From Collibacillus ludicampi (GTDB lineage Bacteria > Bacillota > Bacilli > Tumebacillales > BOQE01): a DNA stretch of 64,000 nt. Numbering within the stretch: position 1 is the first letter of the stretch; each line of letters opens with the position of its first letter. Location: NCBI RefSeq assembly GCF_023705585.1, contig NZ_BOQE01000001.1:3814710-3878709 (forward strand), read 5' to 3'. Below are positions 16,496 through 25,857 of the stretch, piece after piece. A program made the position numbers and the translations under genes. The notes below the pieces were generated by a model. The model made no database searches and had not been told where the DNA came from. It was given only the letters and a program-made list of their open reading frames with translations.

Positions 16496-16617
16496 CCCTC
16501 GTCCCCCTTGAAATATTATTAAAATTTTCCGTCATACGAAAGTTGATAAACCTTTCTATATGAACGAAAAGAAATCCTAATTAAAATTATATATCAATTT
16601 AAAAATTGCGCAATTAA

Positions 16618-16654
16618 GCTAAGATGCAGTCACTTACCAGTGATGCATCTTAGC
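16618..16654 (-). terminator. Terminator hairpin of the glyoxalase II-like gene
   Basis: A long stem GCTAAGATGCA / TGCATCTTAGC with an inner TCACT/AGTGA pairing lies 17 nt past the stop codon. An AT-rich stretch follows on the minus strand. Confidence 0.65.
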
Positions 16655-16670
16655 TCTCCATGGCATGTGA

Positions 16671-17318
16671 TTACCCATTGATGCGAAAACGGTCATTGAC
16701 AAACGGATTGGATTCCCTTTCCGCACCAATCGTTGTCGATGGACCGTGTCCAGGGTAAACGATTGTTTCATTCGGCAACGTATACAGTTTCGTTTCAATG
16801 CTCGAAATGAGATCATCGAGATTACCTTCCGGCAGATCCGTACGCCCGATTCCTCCTGCGAATAAGGTATCTCCCGCAAATACGTACCCATCCATAATAT
16901 AGACGACATGTCCCGGAGTATGGCCTGGTGTAAATGCAACGCGAATCGTTTGCTCGCCAAAAGGGATCGTGTCACCTTCTTGTACGAAACCGTCCGCAGG
17001 CGGCCCTTCGATCAATCCTGCCTGCGGCCAATGGGCTGAACGGTTTAATTGTGGATCGGTCAACCAGTTCTCTTCGCGCTTATGGATAAGAATCTCCGCT
17101 CCTGTCGCTTCTTTAACGGCTTGCAGTCCCCCGATGTGATCTAAATGGCCATGTGTTAGCAGTATCCGTTCTACTTGCAGGCCCTCTTCTTGTATCACAC
17201 GCAAAACTGGGGTCGGATGATAGCCAGGATCAACCACGATCGCTTTATTCTCTTTTTCATCAATTAACAAGTAGCAGTTTGTTTGAAAAGGGCCTAACGC
17301 GAAAGAACGAATGTTCAT
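16671..17318 (-). CDS. MBL-fold hydrolase, glyoxalase II-like (YqgX type)
   Basis: 215 residues. Metallo-beta-lactamase motifs: THGHLDHIGG (first zinc site), PGHTPGHVV (His), AGDTLFAGGIGRTDLP (bridging Asp) and YPGHGPSTTIG. The length and the GRTDLP motif match hydroxyacylglutathione hydrolase-like YqgX proteins, which act on thiol-adduct thioesters; bacillithiol or another thiol could be the partner (inference). It starts at ATG 17318 after TGGAGGTG, 3 bp after thiG in the same direction. Confidence 0.88.
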   Translation of the reverse strand: MNIRSFALGPFQTNCYLLIDEKENKAIVVDPGYHPTPVLRVIQEEGLQVERILLTHGHLDHIGGLQAVKEATGAEILIHKREENWLTDPQLNRSAHWPQAGLIEGPPADGFVQEGDTIPFGEQTIRVAFTPGHTPGHVVYIMDGYVFAGDTLFAGGIGRTDLPEGNLDDLISSIETKLYTLPNETIVYPGHGPSTTIGAERESNPFVNDRFRING

Positions 17319-17320
17319 GT

Positions 17321-18112
17321 TTACACCTCCAACGATTCTACCAATCCTTCCATTGGCGAGCTAGCCGACGCATATCTTTTCTTCGCAATGCGTCCTGCCA
17401 GATACCCTTTGCGCCCCGCTTCGACCGCAAGTTTCATCGCTTCTGCCATCAGCACCGCATCTTTGGCGCCCGATACGGCTGTATTCAAGAGGACACCGTC
17501 AGCGCCCAGTTCCATCGCATATGCGACATCAGCAGGCGAACCAACCCCCGCATCCACGATGACGGGGACCTTTGCTTCTTCGATAATAAAGCGGAGATAA
17601 TGCGGGTTCAAGATGCCTAAGCCTGAACCGATAGGCGCGGCACCCGGCATGACTGCGTGTGCCCCCACTTCCTGCAGTTTGCGGGCGAGTATCGGATCAT
17701 CCGATGTATAAGGGAGTACTGTGAAACCTTCATTGACAAGGATTTCGGTAGCCTTTAAGGTTTCGATCGGATCCGGCAACAATGTCCGCGGATCACCGAT
17801 GACTTCAACCTTGATCATGTCACAGAGCCCTGATGCTTTAGCCAAGCGGGCGATCCTGACCGCTTCCTCCGCCGTCGTAGCCCCGGCCGTATTCGGAAGC
17901 AACGTGTAACGCTTAAGATCCAGCCGTTCCAAAAAGTTTGGCTCATGCGGGTTTTCTAGGTTTAAACGGCGGACAGCAAATGTTAGAACTTCTGTTCCCG
18001 ACACCTCCACCGCCCGAGATTGTATGTCCAAATCGTTAAATTTTCCGGTTCCCAGAAATAGACGCGAGTTGAATTTATGATCGCCAATTTTTAGTATATC
18101 CTGTTTTTCCAT
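17321..18112 (-). CDS. thiG: Thiazole synthase
   Basis: About 263 residues. ThiG condenses deoxyxylulose phosphate, dehydroglycine and ThiS-thiocarboxylate sulfur into the thiamin thiazole. Visible: [10 protein letters not shown] at the start, [21 protein letters not shown], the active-site Lys in MIKVEVIGD, and [27 protein letters not shown] near the end. ATG 18112 follows AAAGGAGTGG and matches the family start. It forms a pair with thiS; no thiF, thiO or thiC is in the window. Confidence 0.95.
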   Translation of the reverse strand: MEKQDILKIGDHKFNSRLFLGTGKFNDLDIQSRAVEVSGTEVLTFAVRRLNLENPHEPNFLERLDLKRYTLLPNTAGATTAEEAVRIARLAKASGLCDMIKVEVIGDPRTLLPDPIETLKATEILVNEGFTVLPYTSDDPILARKLQEVGAHAVMPGAAPIGSGLGILNPHYLRFIIEEAKVPVIVDAGVGSPADVAYAMELGADGVLLNTAVSGAKDAVLMAEAMKLAVEAGRKGYLAGRIAKKRYASASSPMEGLVESLEV

Positions 18113-18139
18113 GGTTCTCCACTCCTTTTTTGTCAAGAT

Positions 18140-18343
18140 TTATTTCCCTCCGCCAACAAAATGAACGATTTCAATGCGATCTCCTGCTTTCACCTGTCTC
18201 GCAGTATATTTGTCTCGCGGAACGATTTCCAAATTATGCTCGACGACGATAATCTTCTCACTAAGTCCGAAATGCCCGATCACATCTGCGATCGTTCGCA
18301 CTCCTTCCAATGTATGCGACTTCCCGTTAATAATCAGTTCCAT
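18140..18343 (-). CDS. thiS: Sulfur carrier protein ThiS with an extra C-terminal Lys
   Basis: About 67 residues with a ubiquitin-like fold: MELIINGKSHTLEG and the conserved C-terminal RIEIVHFVGGG. ThiF adenylates the terminal Gly, which then carries sulfur to ThiG. Here the gene ends GGC GGA GGG AAA TAA, so a Lys follows the Gly-Gly. The start is ATG 18343 after AAAGGGGGAG; it overlaps no neighbour and precedes thiG by 27 bp. Proteolytic removal of the Lys would be needed for normal function. Confidence 0.88.
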   Translation of the reverse strand: MELIINGKSHTLEGVRTIADVIGHFGLSEKIIVVEHNLEIVPRDKYTARQVKAGDRIEIVHFVGGGK

Positions 18344-18472
18344 CCCTCTCCCCCTTTCCATACACCGGTATTCCGGCTACCTTATCTATCATCCACACCT
18401 TGATCGCACGATTTCTGCGATCCTACTCTTACAGCGCAGATCATACCTCTATGTAAATGGATGGATGAGGCG

Positions 18473-18589
18473 TTAATGTGCCATTACGACGATCGAATTT
18501 ACGTCTACATCATCCGGTTGACTGAATTGTCCATAAATGAACAAGCCGATAAGCGCCATGATACCGATAAAGGAAAGAATACGAAACAC
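18473..18589 (-). CDS. Putative 38-residue single-helix membrane protein
   Basis: GTG 18589 follows GGATGGAGG and gives FRILSFIGIMALIGLFIYG, one transmembrane helix, with an acidic tail DDVDVNSIVVMAH. No homologue recognised. The ribosome site and hydrophobic pattern are the only support. Confidence 0.4.
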   Translation of the reverse strand: MFRILSFIGIMALIGLFIYGQFSQPDDVDVNSIVVMAH

Positions 18590-18714
18590 AAAAACACCTC
18601 CATCCCTCATTGTACAATGAAAAGTATACATTCGACCAGAAGGATCAAGATGTAGACGGGATATACTCGATTGTGAATGATTTGCAAAATTGACATATTT
18701 AAAATGATATAAAA

Positions 18715-18741
18715 AAACCACCCGACAATCTCGAGTGGTTT
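18715..18741 (-). terminator. Terminator of the CoA-binding protein gene
   Basis: The stem AAACCAC / GTGGTTT with an inner CGA/TCG pairing is followed by TTTTTTT on the minus strand, 25 nt after the stop codon. Confidence 0.75.
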
Positions 18742-18765
18742 ACTCTACTATCTTTAACTAGAATA

Positions 18766-19197
18766 TCAAATTTTTTCTTTTCCCAATAACCGAAAATGTT
18801 CTACTTTGAGGCATGCATCCTGAACACCGATGATCCCAGCATCTTGCAGACGGTTCATCGCCTCATCGTTTACGACACCTTTTTGTAACCAGACCATCTT
18901 GGGTTTTGGATCCATCGCCAACACATCGTCAACGATTTCAGCGACTTTTTCACTTCTGCGGAACACATCCACAATATCGACAGGCCCTTGTACATCCTGC
19001 AGCGAGGGGCAGGTCTTACGTCCGAGTGTTTCACGAATATTAGGGTTTACAGGCACCAACTGATAACCCTGTGATTGTAAATATGAACCCACTTCATAAC
19101 TGGCTTTGTGCGGGTCATCCGAAAGTCCCACGACAGCGATCGCTTTTGCATCACGCAGCACATTTACCAATACTTCATCAGGCGGATTGGAATACAT
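18766..19197 (-). CDS. CoA-binding domain protein (YccU-like)
   Basis: 143 residues with a Rossmann-type CoA-binding fold: AIAVVGLSDDPHKASYEVG near the N-terminus, a YQLVPVNPN strand, and VWLQKGVVNDEAM then DACLKVEH at the end. This is the small stand-alone form (YccU/YneT); partners and function are unknown. The start is ATG 19197 behind AAGGAGG. The frame stays open ~84 codons further upstream, but that part looks non-coding. Confidence 0.88.
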   Translation of the reverse strand: MYSNPPDEVLVNVLRDAKAIAVVGLSDDPHKASYEVGSYLQSQGYQLVPVNPNIRETLGRKTCPSLQDVQGPVDIVDVFRRSEKVAEIVDDVLAMDPKPKMVWLQKGVVNDEAMNRLQDAGIIGVQDACLKVEHFRLLGKEKI

Positions 19198-19550
19198 CAA
19201 AAAACCTCCTTGTCCAGGCTCTTGACTTTTAGAATCCCCAAATGAACGATCCTCATGCTTACCAAAGGTACTTGACCCCGTACCTTCCTTTTCTTGTTTG
19301 AAAGATCCCGACATACTGCGGTTCATGTGGAGCTTGTATCCACCAGTTCTCTCGAATCCTTGCGGCCAAACACCCGGCCTGAAACTTGCTTTCATATAAC
19401 TTTCCGTAATACACCCAAGGCATCGTTTGAGTCTCTCCCCAATCATCAAGTTTCGTTTATAGTGTACCCATATCTTCCACTCATCTTCACATTAATTTCC
19501 TACCATAACGCCAACTCCAAGGGGAATGATAGTAGCAAGAGGTGATATTT
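19198..19550. other. Intergenic stretch between the CoA-binding and YhcN/YlaJ-like genes
   Basis: These 353 bp lie between divergent genes. On the minus strand the CoA-binding frame remains open upstream as a Ser/Gly/Gln-rich stretch with no ribosome site and no family resemblance. No operator or hairpin stands out. Confidence 0.4.
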
Positions 19551-20132
19551 ATGGGAAATCATCGAGCTCTAACTGCCGCTCTCGTAAGCTGTCTCCTTTT
19601 TGCGATAGGTTGTCAACCTGCCGCGACCGAACGCACACCGAAAGCCACACCGGACGGAGTGCAAAAATATGACCAGGTGAGAACCCCATCTGCCGAACAT
19701 GCTCCGCAAGTAACCGAGGCACCTGACAAACCGGCGCATCCGGAGCAGCATCAAGGAAAAATAAATGCACCCAAGATCGAGTCGAGAATGTCCGAGCAAG
19801 CGAATCTCACGGAAATGGCCAATCGGATCGCGCAAGAATGTACGAGAGTGAAGGGTGTATCCAAGGCGTACGTATTGCTGTCAGGAAAGACAGCTCTCAT
19901 TGGCGTCGACCTTGATTCAAAGATTACAGGTTCGAAAATCGACTCGATAAAATACTCGGTCAAGGAAGCAGCTGAACGGATAGGTCCCGGGTATCATGCA
20001 GTCGTATCTGCCGATTTGGATACGGTGACACGTATTCGTAATCTGGCAACCGGTGTGCGAGCAGGCAGACCTACATCCACTTTTTCTGATGAAGTGGCAG
20101 ACATCCTCAGCCGCTTGCTTCCCGAAACATAA
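19551..20132 (+). CDS. YhcN/YlaJ family sporulation lipoprotein
   Basis: 193 residues from ATG 19551 behind AAGAGGTG. A signal peptide (~1-22) ends in the lipobox AIGC, so Cys ~22 should be lipidated. A polar linker (~25-80) is followed by the YhcN/YlaJ domain (MANRIAQECTRVKGVSKAY, then VVSADLDTVTRIRNL). In Bacillus these are forespore/inner spore membrane lipoproteins, often sigma-G controlled. It converges on resE across a shared terminator. Confidence 0.85.
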   Translation: MGNHRALTAALVSCLLFAIGCQPAATERTPKATPDGVQKYDQVRTPSAEHAPQVTEAPDKPAHPEQHQGKINAPKIESRMSEQANLTEMANRIAQECTRVKGVSKAYVLLSGKTALIGVDLDSKITGSKIDSIKYSVKEAAERIGPGYHAVVSADLDTVTRIRNLATGVRAGRPTSTFSDEVADILSRLLPET

Positions 20133-20136
20133 AAGA

Positions 20137-20169
20137 AACGGAGACACTCTATTCAGGTGTCTCCGTTTT
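20137..20169. terminator. Bidirectional terminator between the lipoprotein gene and resE
   Basis: The stem AACGGAGACAC / GTGTCTCCGTT (arms ~20138-20148 and 20157-20167) overlaps the resE stop region. T runs occur on the plus strand. Confidence 0.8.
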
Positions 20170-21925
20170 CTCCCGTGTCTTTCGCGATCGGCAACAGGAC
20201 AATGAACGATGTGCCGACTCCGATTTCACTCTTCACCACAATGTCACCCTGATGTCTCAGTACAATGTTTCGAGCGATCGATAGCCCCAGACCCGTCCCT
20301 CCTTTCGAACGGGTTCTTGCTTTGTCCGCTTTATAAAAACGCTCAAAAATGAACGGCAAGTCTTCCGGCGGTATACCTGTCCCGGTATCGCGTACGGTTG
20401 TGCGAATAAAGTTCCCTTCTTGCATCATCTCAAGTGTGACAGTACCCCCTCGCGGGGTATAGCGAAGAGCATTGTCCACTAAATTAATAAAAACTTGTTC
20501 CAATCGATCGGCATCTGCACATACCTGATAAGAGCCATCCTCTGCAATACTCACGCGCAATTCAACGCCATTATCATGCGCGAGAGCGACAAACTTACGT
20601 CCCACTTTTTTTAAGACGGAACGCATGTCCACGAGACTGGTATTCATTTGAAATTGACCGGATTCCAGTTGGGCCAGGTCCAGCAAATCATTGACCAAAC
20701 GCCTCATGCGATGCGTCTCGTCCAATATGATTTGTGCCAATTCCCGCCTCTGTTCAGGATCGTCACCAAAATCATCGATCAATGCCTCACTGTATCCTTG
20801 CATCATGGCAAGTGGTGTACGTAATTCATGGGAGACGTTCGCGACGAAATCTTTACGCAGGCGATCCAGTGTTTTCTCTTCAGTAATATCGCGAAAGACG
20901 GCAACCACACCTCTCACGATTTCTTCTCCCGGCTCGTATAATGGAGTCATCGTGATTGCGATCGAACGCCCTTTCCAAACCTGCTCCACTTCATGAACCT
21001 GCCGTTTCTGTAACACGAGCTGTTCAAGTTCCCACAATTCTTGAGGAAGCCTTTGCTCATCTGCTCTTCCGGTACCTTGAATCCAGAGACTGCGCAACCA
21101 TCGTTTCGCGGGTGGATTCGCCAAAATCACATGACCGTTCAAATCAGCGGAAACTACCCCCGAGGTGATCGATGTGAGGATTCCCGCCAACTGTTCCTTC
21201 TCTTTCGATAAATGATTGATCGTGTCTTCCAGCTTATATGCCAGTGCGTTCAGGGTCATTCCAAGCTGACCCACTTCATCTTGTGTGACCACATTCACTT
21301 TTCCGTGAAAATCCCCTTCCGCCATTCGTTCCGCTACTCGATTCATCTGAATGAGCGGTCGCGACAAGTTTTTTGAGACGACAAAGGCTAGACCCGTCGC
21401 CAGTACGATTCCCAAACCGGCGGCAAACAGAATGAGGTCGCGAATCTTGACGATCGCATCTTGGGTCACGGTGATCGGTTGATTCATGAGCAAAAGGCCG
21501 TGGAATGTATCATTAACAGTAAGAGGAAAAATTACCCATATATTTTCCGTATCGGTACGGAGTTTCGTGCGCACGTTTAAATCCCGTTCTACGACCGGAT
21601 TTCCGTTTTTCAACTGATCTTGTTCTTCTTTCGGCAAATTCTTGAGAACATCTTTTGTTTCCACATCAAGAGGGCCGGTGATTAAAATGTGGCTATTCGA
21701 TTCTGCCGCCAATAAATTAGCGACTCGCATCGCCAAGTCTCTGTCCGGTTCGTTCAAAATCAATTGATGAATATAATCCGCTTTCTTCACCAACTCGTCA
21801 GCGTGTGTTTTGTAAAAATAGGAATCAAATAATTGTTCGAGAAAGACGGATAATAAGGTCAGCACGATGACAACAAGTCCGATAATCGTCAGCCATAACT
21901 TGGCAACGACACTGTTCCGAATCAC
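20153..21925 (-). CDS. resE: Two-component sensor histidine kinase (ResE-like)
   Basis: 590 residues: TM1 (~11-31), an extracytoplasmic sensor region (~32-165), TM2 (~166-186), HAMP (~187-240), a PAS-like domain (~250-350), HisKA with VSHELRTPLAM (phospho-His ~373), and HATPase with NALRYTP, DTGTGIPPEDLPFIFERFY and GGTGLGLSIA. The layout and length match B. subtilis ResE, which with ResD controls aerobic/anaerobic respiration. The start overlaps the resD stop by 4 bp (ATGA), so expression is coupled. The resABC genes usually upstream are missing. Confidence 0.9.
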   Translation of the reverse strand: MIRNSVVAKLWLTIIGLVVIVLTLLSVFLEQLFDSYFYKTHADELVKKADYIHQLILNEPDRDLAMRVANLLAAESNSHILITGPLDVETKDVLKNLPKEEQDQLKNGNPVVERDLNVRTKLRTDTENIWVIFPLTVNDTFHGLLLMNQPITVTQDAIVKIRDLILFAAGLGIVLATGLAFVVSKNLSRPLIQMNRVAERMAEGDFHGKVNVVTQDEVGQLGMTLNALAYKLEDTINHLSKEKEQLAGILTSITSGVVSADLNGHVILANPPAKRWLRSLWIQGTGRADEQRLPQELWELEQLVLQKRQVHEVEQVWKGRSIAITMTPLYEPGEEIVRGVVAVFRDITEEKTLDRLRKDFVANVSHELRTPLAMMQGYSEALIDDFGDDPEQRRELAQIILDETHRMRRLVNDLLDLAQLESGQFQMNTSLVDMRSVLKKVGRKFVALAHDNGVELRVSIAEDGSYQVCADADRLEQVFINLVDNALRYTPRGGTVTLEMMQEGNFIRTTVRDTGTGIPPEDLPFIFERFYKADKARTRSKGGTGLGLSIARNIVLRHQGDIVVKSEIGVGTSFIVLLPIAKDTGENGDT

Positions 21926-22632
21926 TCGCTCACCTCAAATTTGTAGCCGACTCCCCAAACGGTCACGATCATGGATGACACTTTTTCGGAAACTCTCCCC
22001 AGTTTTTCACGCAACCTTTTGATATGCGTGTCCACCGTACGCTGATCCCCGTAGAACTGATAGTTCCAAACATCGCGCAAAAGTTCTTCCCTTGAGAACA
22101 CTTTATCGGGCCGTTGAGCCAGATAGCATAAGAGTTCAAATTCTTTGGGTGTCAGTTGCACTTCCTTGTCTTCTACAAGCACTCGGCGCGACTCCATATT
22201 TATGGTCAATCCAGGAAAGGTTAAGCTATGCCCAATCTGTGCCGGCTCTGCGGACACACCTTGAGACACGCTTCTTTTCAAAAGCGCCTTCACGCGCATG
22301 ACCAGTTCCCGGGGAGAAAACGGCTTCACCACATAATCATCCGCTCCCAATTCAAACCCATGAATACGGCTCATCTCATCCCCAGCTGCCGTTAACATAA
22401 TGACAGGCGTATCTTTATACTGTCGCAATTGTGCGCATACGTCCCGCCCGTCCATCCCTGGCAGCATGAGATCCAATATGATTAACGCATAATCGTCATT
22501 CAGCGCTTTCGCCAGAGCTTCTACGCCATCTTCCGCTTCATCTACAACGAAAGCGTTGCGTTCCAGATACATCCGCACCAAACGGCGAATACGTTCTTCA
22601 TCGTCTACAACCAAAATTCTCATTTGTTCCAT
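21922..22632 (-). CDS. resD: OmpR/PhoB-type response regulator (ResD-like)
   Basis: 236 residues. Receiver domain: ILVVDDEERIRRLVRMYLER, phospho-acceptor Asp in LIILDLMLPGMDG, MLTAAGD and KPFSPREL. The C-terminal winged helix carries LTPKEFELLCYLAQRPDKV and DTHIKRLREKLG. ATG 22632 follows GGAG with 8-nt spacing. It is the first gene of the pair with the kinase. Synteny with rluB-spm supports ResD, but other OmpR regulators look similar. Confidence 0.9.
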   Translation of the reverse strand: MEQMRILVVDDEERIRRLVRMYLERNAFVVDEAEDGVEALAKALNDDYALIILDLMLPGMDGRDVCAQLRQYKDTPVIMLTAAGDEMSRIHGFELGADDYVVKPFSPRELVMRVKALLKRSVSQGVSAEPAQIGHSLTFPGLTINMESRRVLVEDKEVQLTPKEFELLCYLAQRPDKVFSREELLRDVWNYQFYGDQRTVDTHIKRLREKLGRVSEKVSSMIVTVWGVGYKFEVSE

Positions 22633-22813
22633 TTTGCTCACTCCGTTCTTCATACCTTTCCCGTCCTCCTCTATTTTCCCAGAAAAGGACTGGAACCTGC
22701 AAGCATCACGTTCATTTACAGGAAAATAGAGAGCATTTTCACCTCTTGCTATTTCCCGGCATATATGAAAAGAAAGAAAATCTTTATGTATCAATAATAA
22801 AGGGGGATCGATT

Positions 22814-23839
22814 ATGCCGGTTCTCGGCATCCTCACCGATCACCCGTACCCACTTCCCCGATCATTCGCTCGATTCTGTAGTCTTGGCGAAAAAATAGGC
22901 CTGGAAGTGTATTTTTTCCTGCCAGGTGCTGTCGATTGGAAAAGCGGCCGGTTATGGGCGATCCTCTGGAATGGAACCACTTGGATTCGCGAATGGGTGG
23001 TTCTCCCCGATATGATCTACAACCAGGTCAAATATCGTCACATCGCAAACAGTCATTTTTGTTTGCGTGATCTCCATGGATTCCAAAACCGCTCCATTCC
23101 CGTGTTGAACCCCTATTACTTTGACAGGTGGGCCGTACACCAAACCCTCTTCGAGAAAGTCTGTCTACGACCATACTTACCTGAGACAATCTGCTGGGAT
23201 TATCGGCATGATTCTCTAAGCCACTTTCTTACGCAGCATACGACTTTGTTCGTAAAATTGCGGCACGGCTCAAAAAGCCGCGGTATTTTTCGTCTGCGTT
23301 ACCATCAAGGTGCTTATGAATTAAAAGGATTAAACCGTTCTGGACGCATCCATACAGGAATGTACGATACGATCGAAAAAGTGGTTGCATATTTGCAAAA
23401 AAGTTTGGCCAAGGAGTTGTGTCTCATTCAAAGAGGAATTGCGATCGAAGACGAAAAAGGATATCGATCCGATACCCGTTTCTTGCTGCAACGGAGTACA
23501 AGCGAGGAGTGGGAAGTGACTTGCGCGTACCGGAAGACCGCCTCACCCAGGCACGTCGTGACCGGATTGGCGAGCGGCGCGATACATGAATTTCTTCCTG
23601 ATCACGCGCGAGATGTCCACGCGACTTCACTCGCTGTGCAAACGGCTGATCAATTGGCAAAGAACATAGGTCCTTTATGCGAAATCACATTAGATATTGG
23701 CCGTGACCCTGAAGGACGCCTGTTTCTCCTGGAAGCAGACGCCCATTATTCCCGCCAGCCCCTGCCTCGAAAGATTCGCATTCTTTCGATGTCAAAACCC
23801 CTGCTCTACGCGAAGCATATCATTTGTTCGCAAACATGA
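22814..23839 (+). CDS. YheC/YheD family spore coat-associated ATP-grasp-like protein
   Basis: 341 residues from ATG 22814 behind AAAGGGGG. Family features: an N-terminal GILTDHPYP strand, PDMIYNQVKYR, the ATP-grasp-like FVKLRHGSKSRGIFRL and a C-terminal CEITLDIGRDPEGRLFLLEAD with acidic metal-site residues. B. subtilis YheC/YheD are mother-cell proteins that localise to the forespore/coat; their reaction is unknown. It is inserted between resD and rluB on the opposite strand, converging on rluB. Confidence 0.85.
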   Translation: MPVLGILTDHPYPLPRSFARFCSLGEKIGLEVYFFLPGAVDWKSGRLWAILWNGTTWIREWVVLPDMIYNQVKYRHIANSHFCLRDLHGFQNRSIPVLNPYYFDRWAVHQTLFEKVCLRPYLPETICWDYRHDSLSHFLTQHTTLFVKLRHGSKSRGIFRLRYHQGAYELKGLNRSGRIHTGMYDTIEKVVAYLQKSLAKELCLIQRGIAIEDEKGYRSDTRFLLQRSTSEEWEVTCAYRKTASPRHVVTGLASGAIHEFLPDHARDVHATSLAVQTADQLAKNIGPLCEITLDIGRDPEGRLFLLEADAHYSRQPLPRKIRILSMSKPLLYAKHIICSQT

Positions 23840-23858
23840 AAAAGGCTCCAATCGAAAG

Positions 23859-23900
23859 CGAAAAAGCCTAATCTTGCCGCAGCAAGTCTAGGCTTTTTCT
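23859..23900. terminator. Strong bidirectional terminator between the YheC/D gene and rluB
   Basis: The stem GAAAAAGCCTA / TAGGCTTTTTC with an inner CTTGC-CGCA-GCAAG extension has A/T runs on both sides and overlaps the rluB stop. Confidence 0.88.
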
Positions 23901-24646
23901 TTGACGCTCGGTCCTTCATCCGGTACTCCGGAAACACCCGTCGCTTGCATCAACTTACGTACTTCCTCTTTGGTTAGATGCCTATACTCCCCCGGCTTCA
24001 AGTGACCCAAAGTGAGAAAAGCAAACTTCACCCTTCGAAGTGTTCGAACAGGATGTCCGACCGCTTCACACATTCTTCGCACCTGACGATTCCTTCCTTC
24101 GTGAATCGTGATCTCAAGCAACGTTTGTCCTCCAGATTCTTTCAATCGTTTGACACGCGCGGGTGCAGTCATCCCGTCCTCAAGAAGCACACCTCTAGAA
24201 AGCTTGAGAATCGCTTCGTCAGAAACGAACCCTTCTACTTGCGCGCGATATGTTTTATAAATTTTGCGGCTGGGATGGAGTAACGCATTTGTAAGCATTC
24301 CGTCATTTGTGAGCAGGAGAAGTCCGCTCGTATCGATATCCAACCGTCCAACCGGGAAAATGCGCTCTTTCACGCCTTCGATCAGGTCTAATACCGTTTT
24401 CCTTCCCTGTGGGTCAGACACGGTTGTGACCACACCCCGCGGCTTAAAGAGCAAGAGATACACATGCCGTTCTCGTTGAATGGGTCTTCCGTCCACTGCG
24501 ATACGATCCATGTGCGGATCCGCTTTCGTGCCCAACTCTGTAACCACATGTCCATTCACCGTTACGCGTCCTTCCAAAATCAACTGTTCACATTTACGCC
24601 GGGAAGCAACTCCAGCTTGTGCGAGCACTTTTTGCAATCGTTCCAT
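23888..24646 (-). CDS. rluB: 23S rRNA pseudouridine synthase RluB
   Basis: 252 residues. An N-terminal S4 domain (RLQKVLAQAGVASRRKCEQLI) is followed by the RsuA-type catalytic domain with GRLDIDTSGLLLLTNDG (catalytic Asp) and HEGRNRQVRRMCEAVGHPV. RluB makes the pseudouridine at U2605 (E. coli numbering) of 23S rRNA. It lies next to spmB as in B. subtilis. The ribosome site at ATG 24646 is weak (GGTGA). Confidence 0.95.
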   Translation of the reverse strand: MERLQKVLAQAGVASRRKCEQLILEGRVTVNGHVVTELGTKADPHMDRIAVDGRPIQRERHVYLLLFKPRGVVTTVSDPQGRKTVLDLIEGVKERIFPVGRLDIDTSGLLLLTNDGMLTNALLHPSRKIYKTYRAQVEGFVSDEAILKLSRGVLLEDGMTAPARVKRLKESGGQTLLEITIHEGRNRQVRRMCEAVGHPVRTLRRVKFAFLTLGHLKPGEYRHLTKEEVRKLMQATGVSGVPDEGPSVKEKA

Positions 24647-24731
24647 ATGATCAACTTCACCGTCCAGATTAAACTCACCACAATCTCATTCATTATAGAC
24701 GGCATATGTCCACTCTCGCAAATCGACACGT

Positions 24732-25261
24732 TTACTTAAAAAGCCATTTGACAACCATGACCGAAAAGATAGCCGCCGCCAAATCGGCCAATAGTCCCAC
24801 TTTAACCGCATAACGGGCTTTTTGGATACCTACCGATCCGAAATAAACGGTTAATACGTAGAGTGTGGTATCGCTGGATCCTTGTAAGACAGAAGCGATC
24901 CTTCCTAACAAGGAATCGGGTCCATGCGTGCGAAAAATATCAAGCATGAAAGCCAGTGACCCCGTTCCGGAAATCGGACGCAAAAATGCCATGGGTACAA
25001 TTTCGGCAGGTACTCCCAGTTTGTCCAAAAGAGGACGAACAGCAGTCACGAAAAGATCAAACGCTCCCGATTCACTAAAAACGGTTACAGCTACCATCAT
25101 TCCGACGATATGAGGGAGGATTTGTACCGCTGTAGGAAAACCTTCTTTCGCGCCTTCCACAAACGCTTCATAAAGGGAACTTTGCGAAAGTAACCGATCA
25201 CGAGAATGACTGCGATCACGACTGGCAATGCCCACGCAGAGATAATGCCTACGACCTCCAT
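24732..25261 (-). pseudogene. spmB: Spore maturation protein B, frameshifted
   Basis: The start ATG 25261 gives MEVVGIISAWALPVVIAVI then LVIGYFRKVP, the normal SpmB N-terminal helix. The rest, YEAFVEGAKEGF to the stop at 24732, is in another frame. One base is missing near the CCC/TTT run (25171-25177 on the plus strand). The span is 530 nt; 531 nt would give 176 residues, the usual SpmB length. SpmB, with SpmA, is needed for spore core dehydration. The start overlaps the spmA end by 13 bp. Either a true lesion or a base-calling error. Confidence 0.85.
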
Positions 25262-25857
25262 CCCGGACCTCCCCCTCTTCGGCTTTCACGTTTACGAAAC
25301 CAGCGATCCAAAATCACGGCAACAGCTGTTCCCAATGCTGTAGCAATGATCGTTGCCCCTACGATTTCCGTAGGATTTGCAGATTCAAATTGAGAACGGT
25401 AAAAAATTACCGTTGCCGGGATAATGGTTATATTGGCCGTATTGATCGCAAGGAGTGTGCACATCGCGTCACTTGCTGTTTTTTTATCCGGATTCAATTC
25501 CTGCAATTCTTTCATCGCTTTTAAACCGAGAGGCGTAGCAGCATTTCCCAATCCTAGAATATTCGCACTCATATTGGCAAGTATGGAACCCAATGCAGGA
25601 TGATCAGGGGGAACCGACGGAAAGAGAAACCGGACGATGGGCCACAAGAGACGCGCAAGCGACTGAACCAGACCTGCTTCCTCGGCGATTTTCATCATCC
25701 CTAACCAAAATACGAGAAACGATAGAAGTCCAATGGTTACAGTGATACCCGCTTTCGCACCTGCAAAAACCGCTTGTGTCACCACATCCATCTTCCCCGT
25801 CCACGCGCTCACCGCCATACCGATGAGAAGGAGCCCCATCCAAATCACATTGATCAT
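25249..25857 (-). CDS. spmA: Spore maturation protein A
   Basis: About 202 residues, a nucleoside-recognition (GATE) domain membrane protein with several helices: FLVFWLGMMKIAEEAGL, NMSANILGLGNAATPLGLKAM and NTANITIIPATVIFYR. SpmA and SpmB act in forming the dehydrated spore core. ATG 25857 lies 6 nt after AGGGGGG. It precedes and overlaps spmB. Confidence 0.93.
   Translation of the reverse strand: MINVIWMGLLLIGMAVSAWTGKMDVVTQAVFAGAKAGITVTIGLLSFLVFWLGMMKIAEEAGLVQSLARLLWPIVRFLFPSVPPDHPALGSILANMSANILGLGNAATPLGLKAMKELQELNPDKKTASDAMCTLLAINTANITIIPATVIFYRSQFESANPTEIVGATIIATALGTAVAVILDRWFRKRESRRGGGPGWRS

Noticed and set aside
18198-18343. Second ThiS/MoaD-type gene
   Set aside because: Only one ubiquitin-like frame exists; other frames are antisense.
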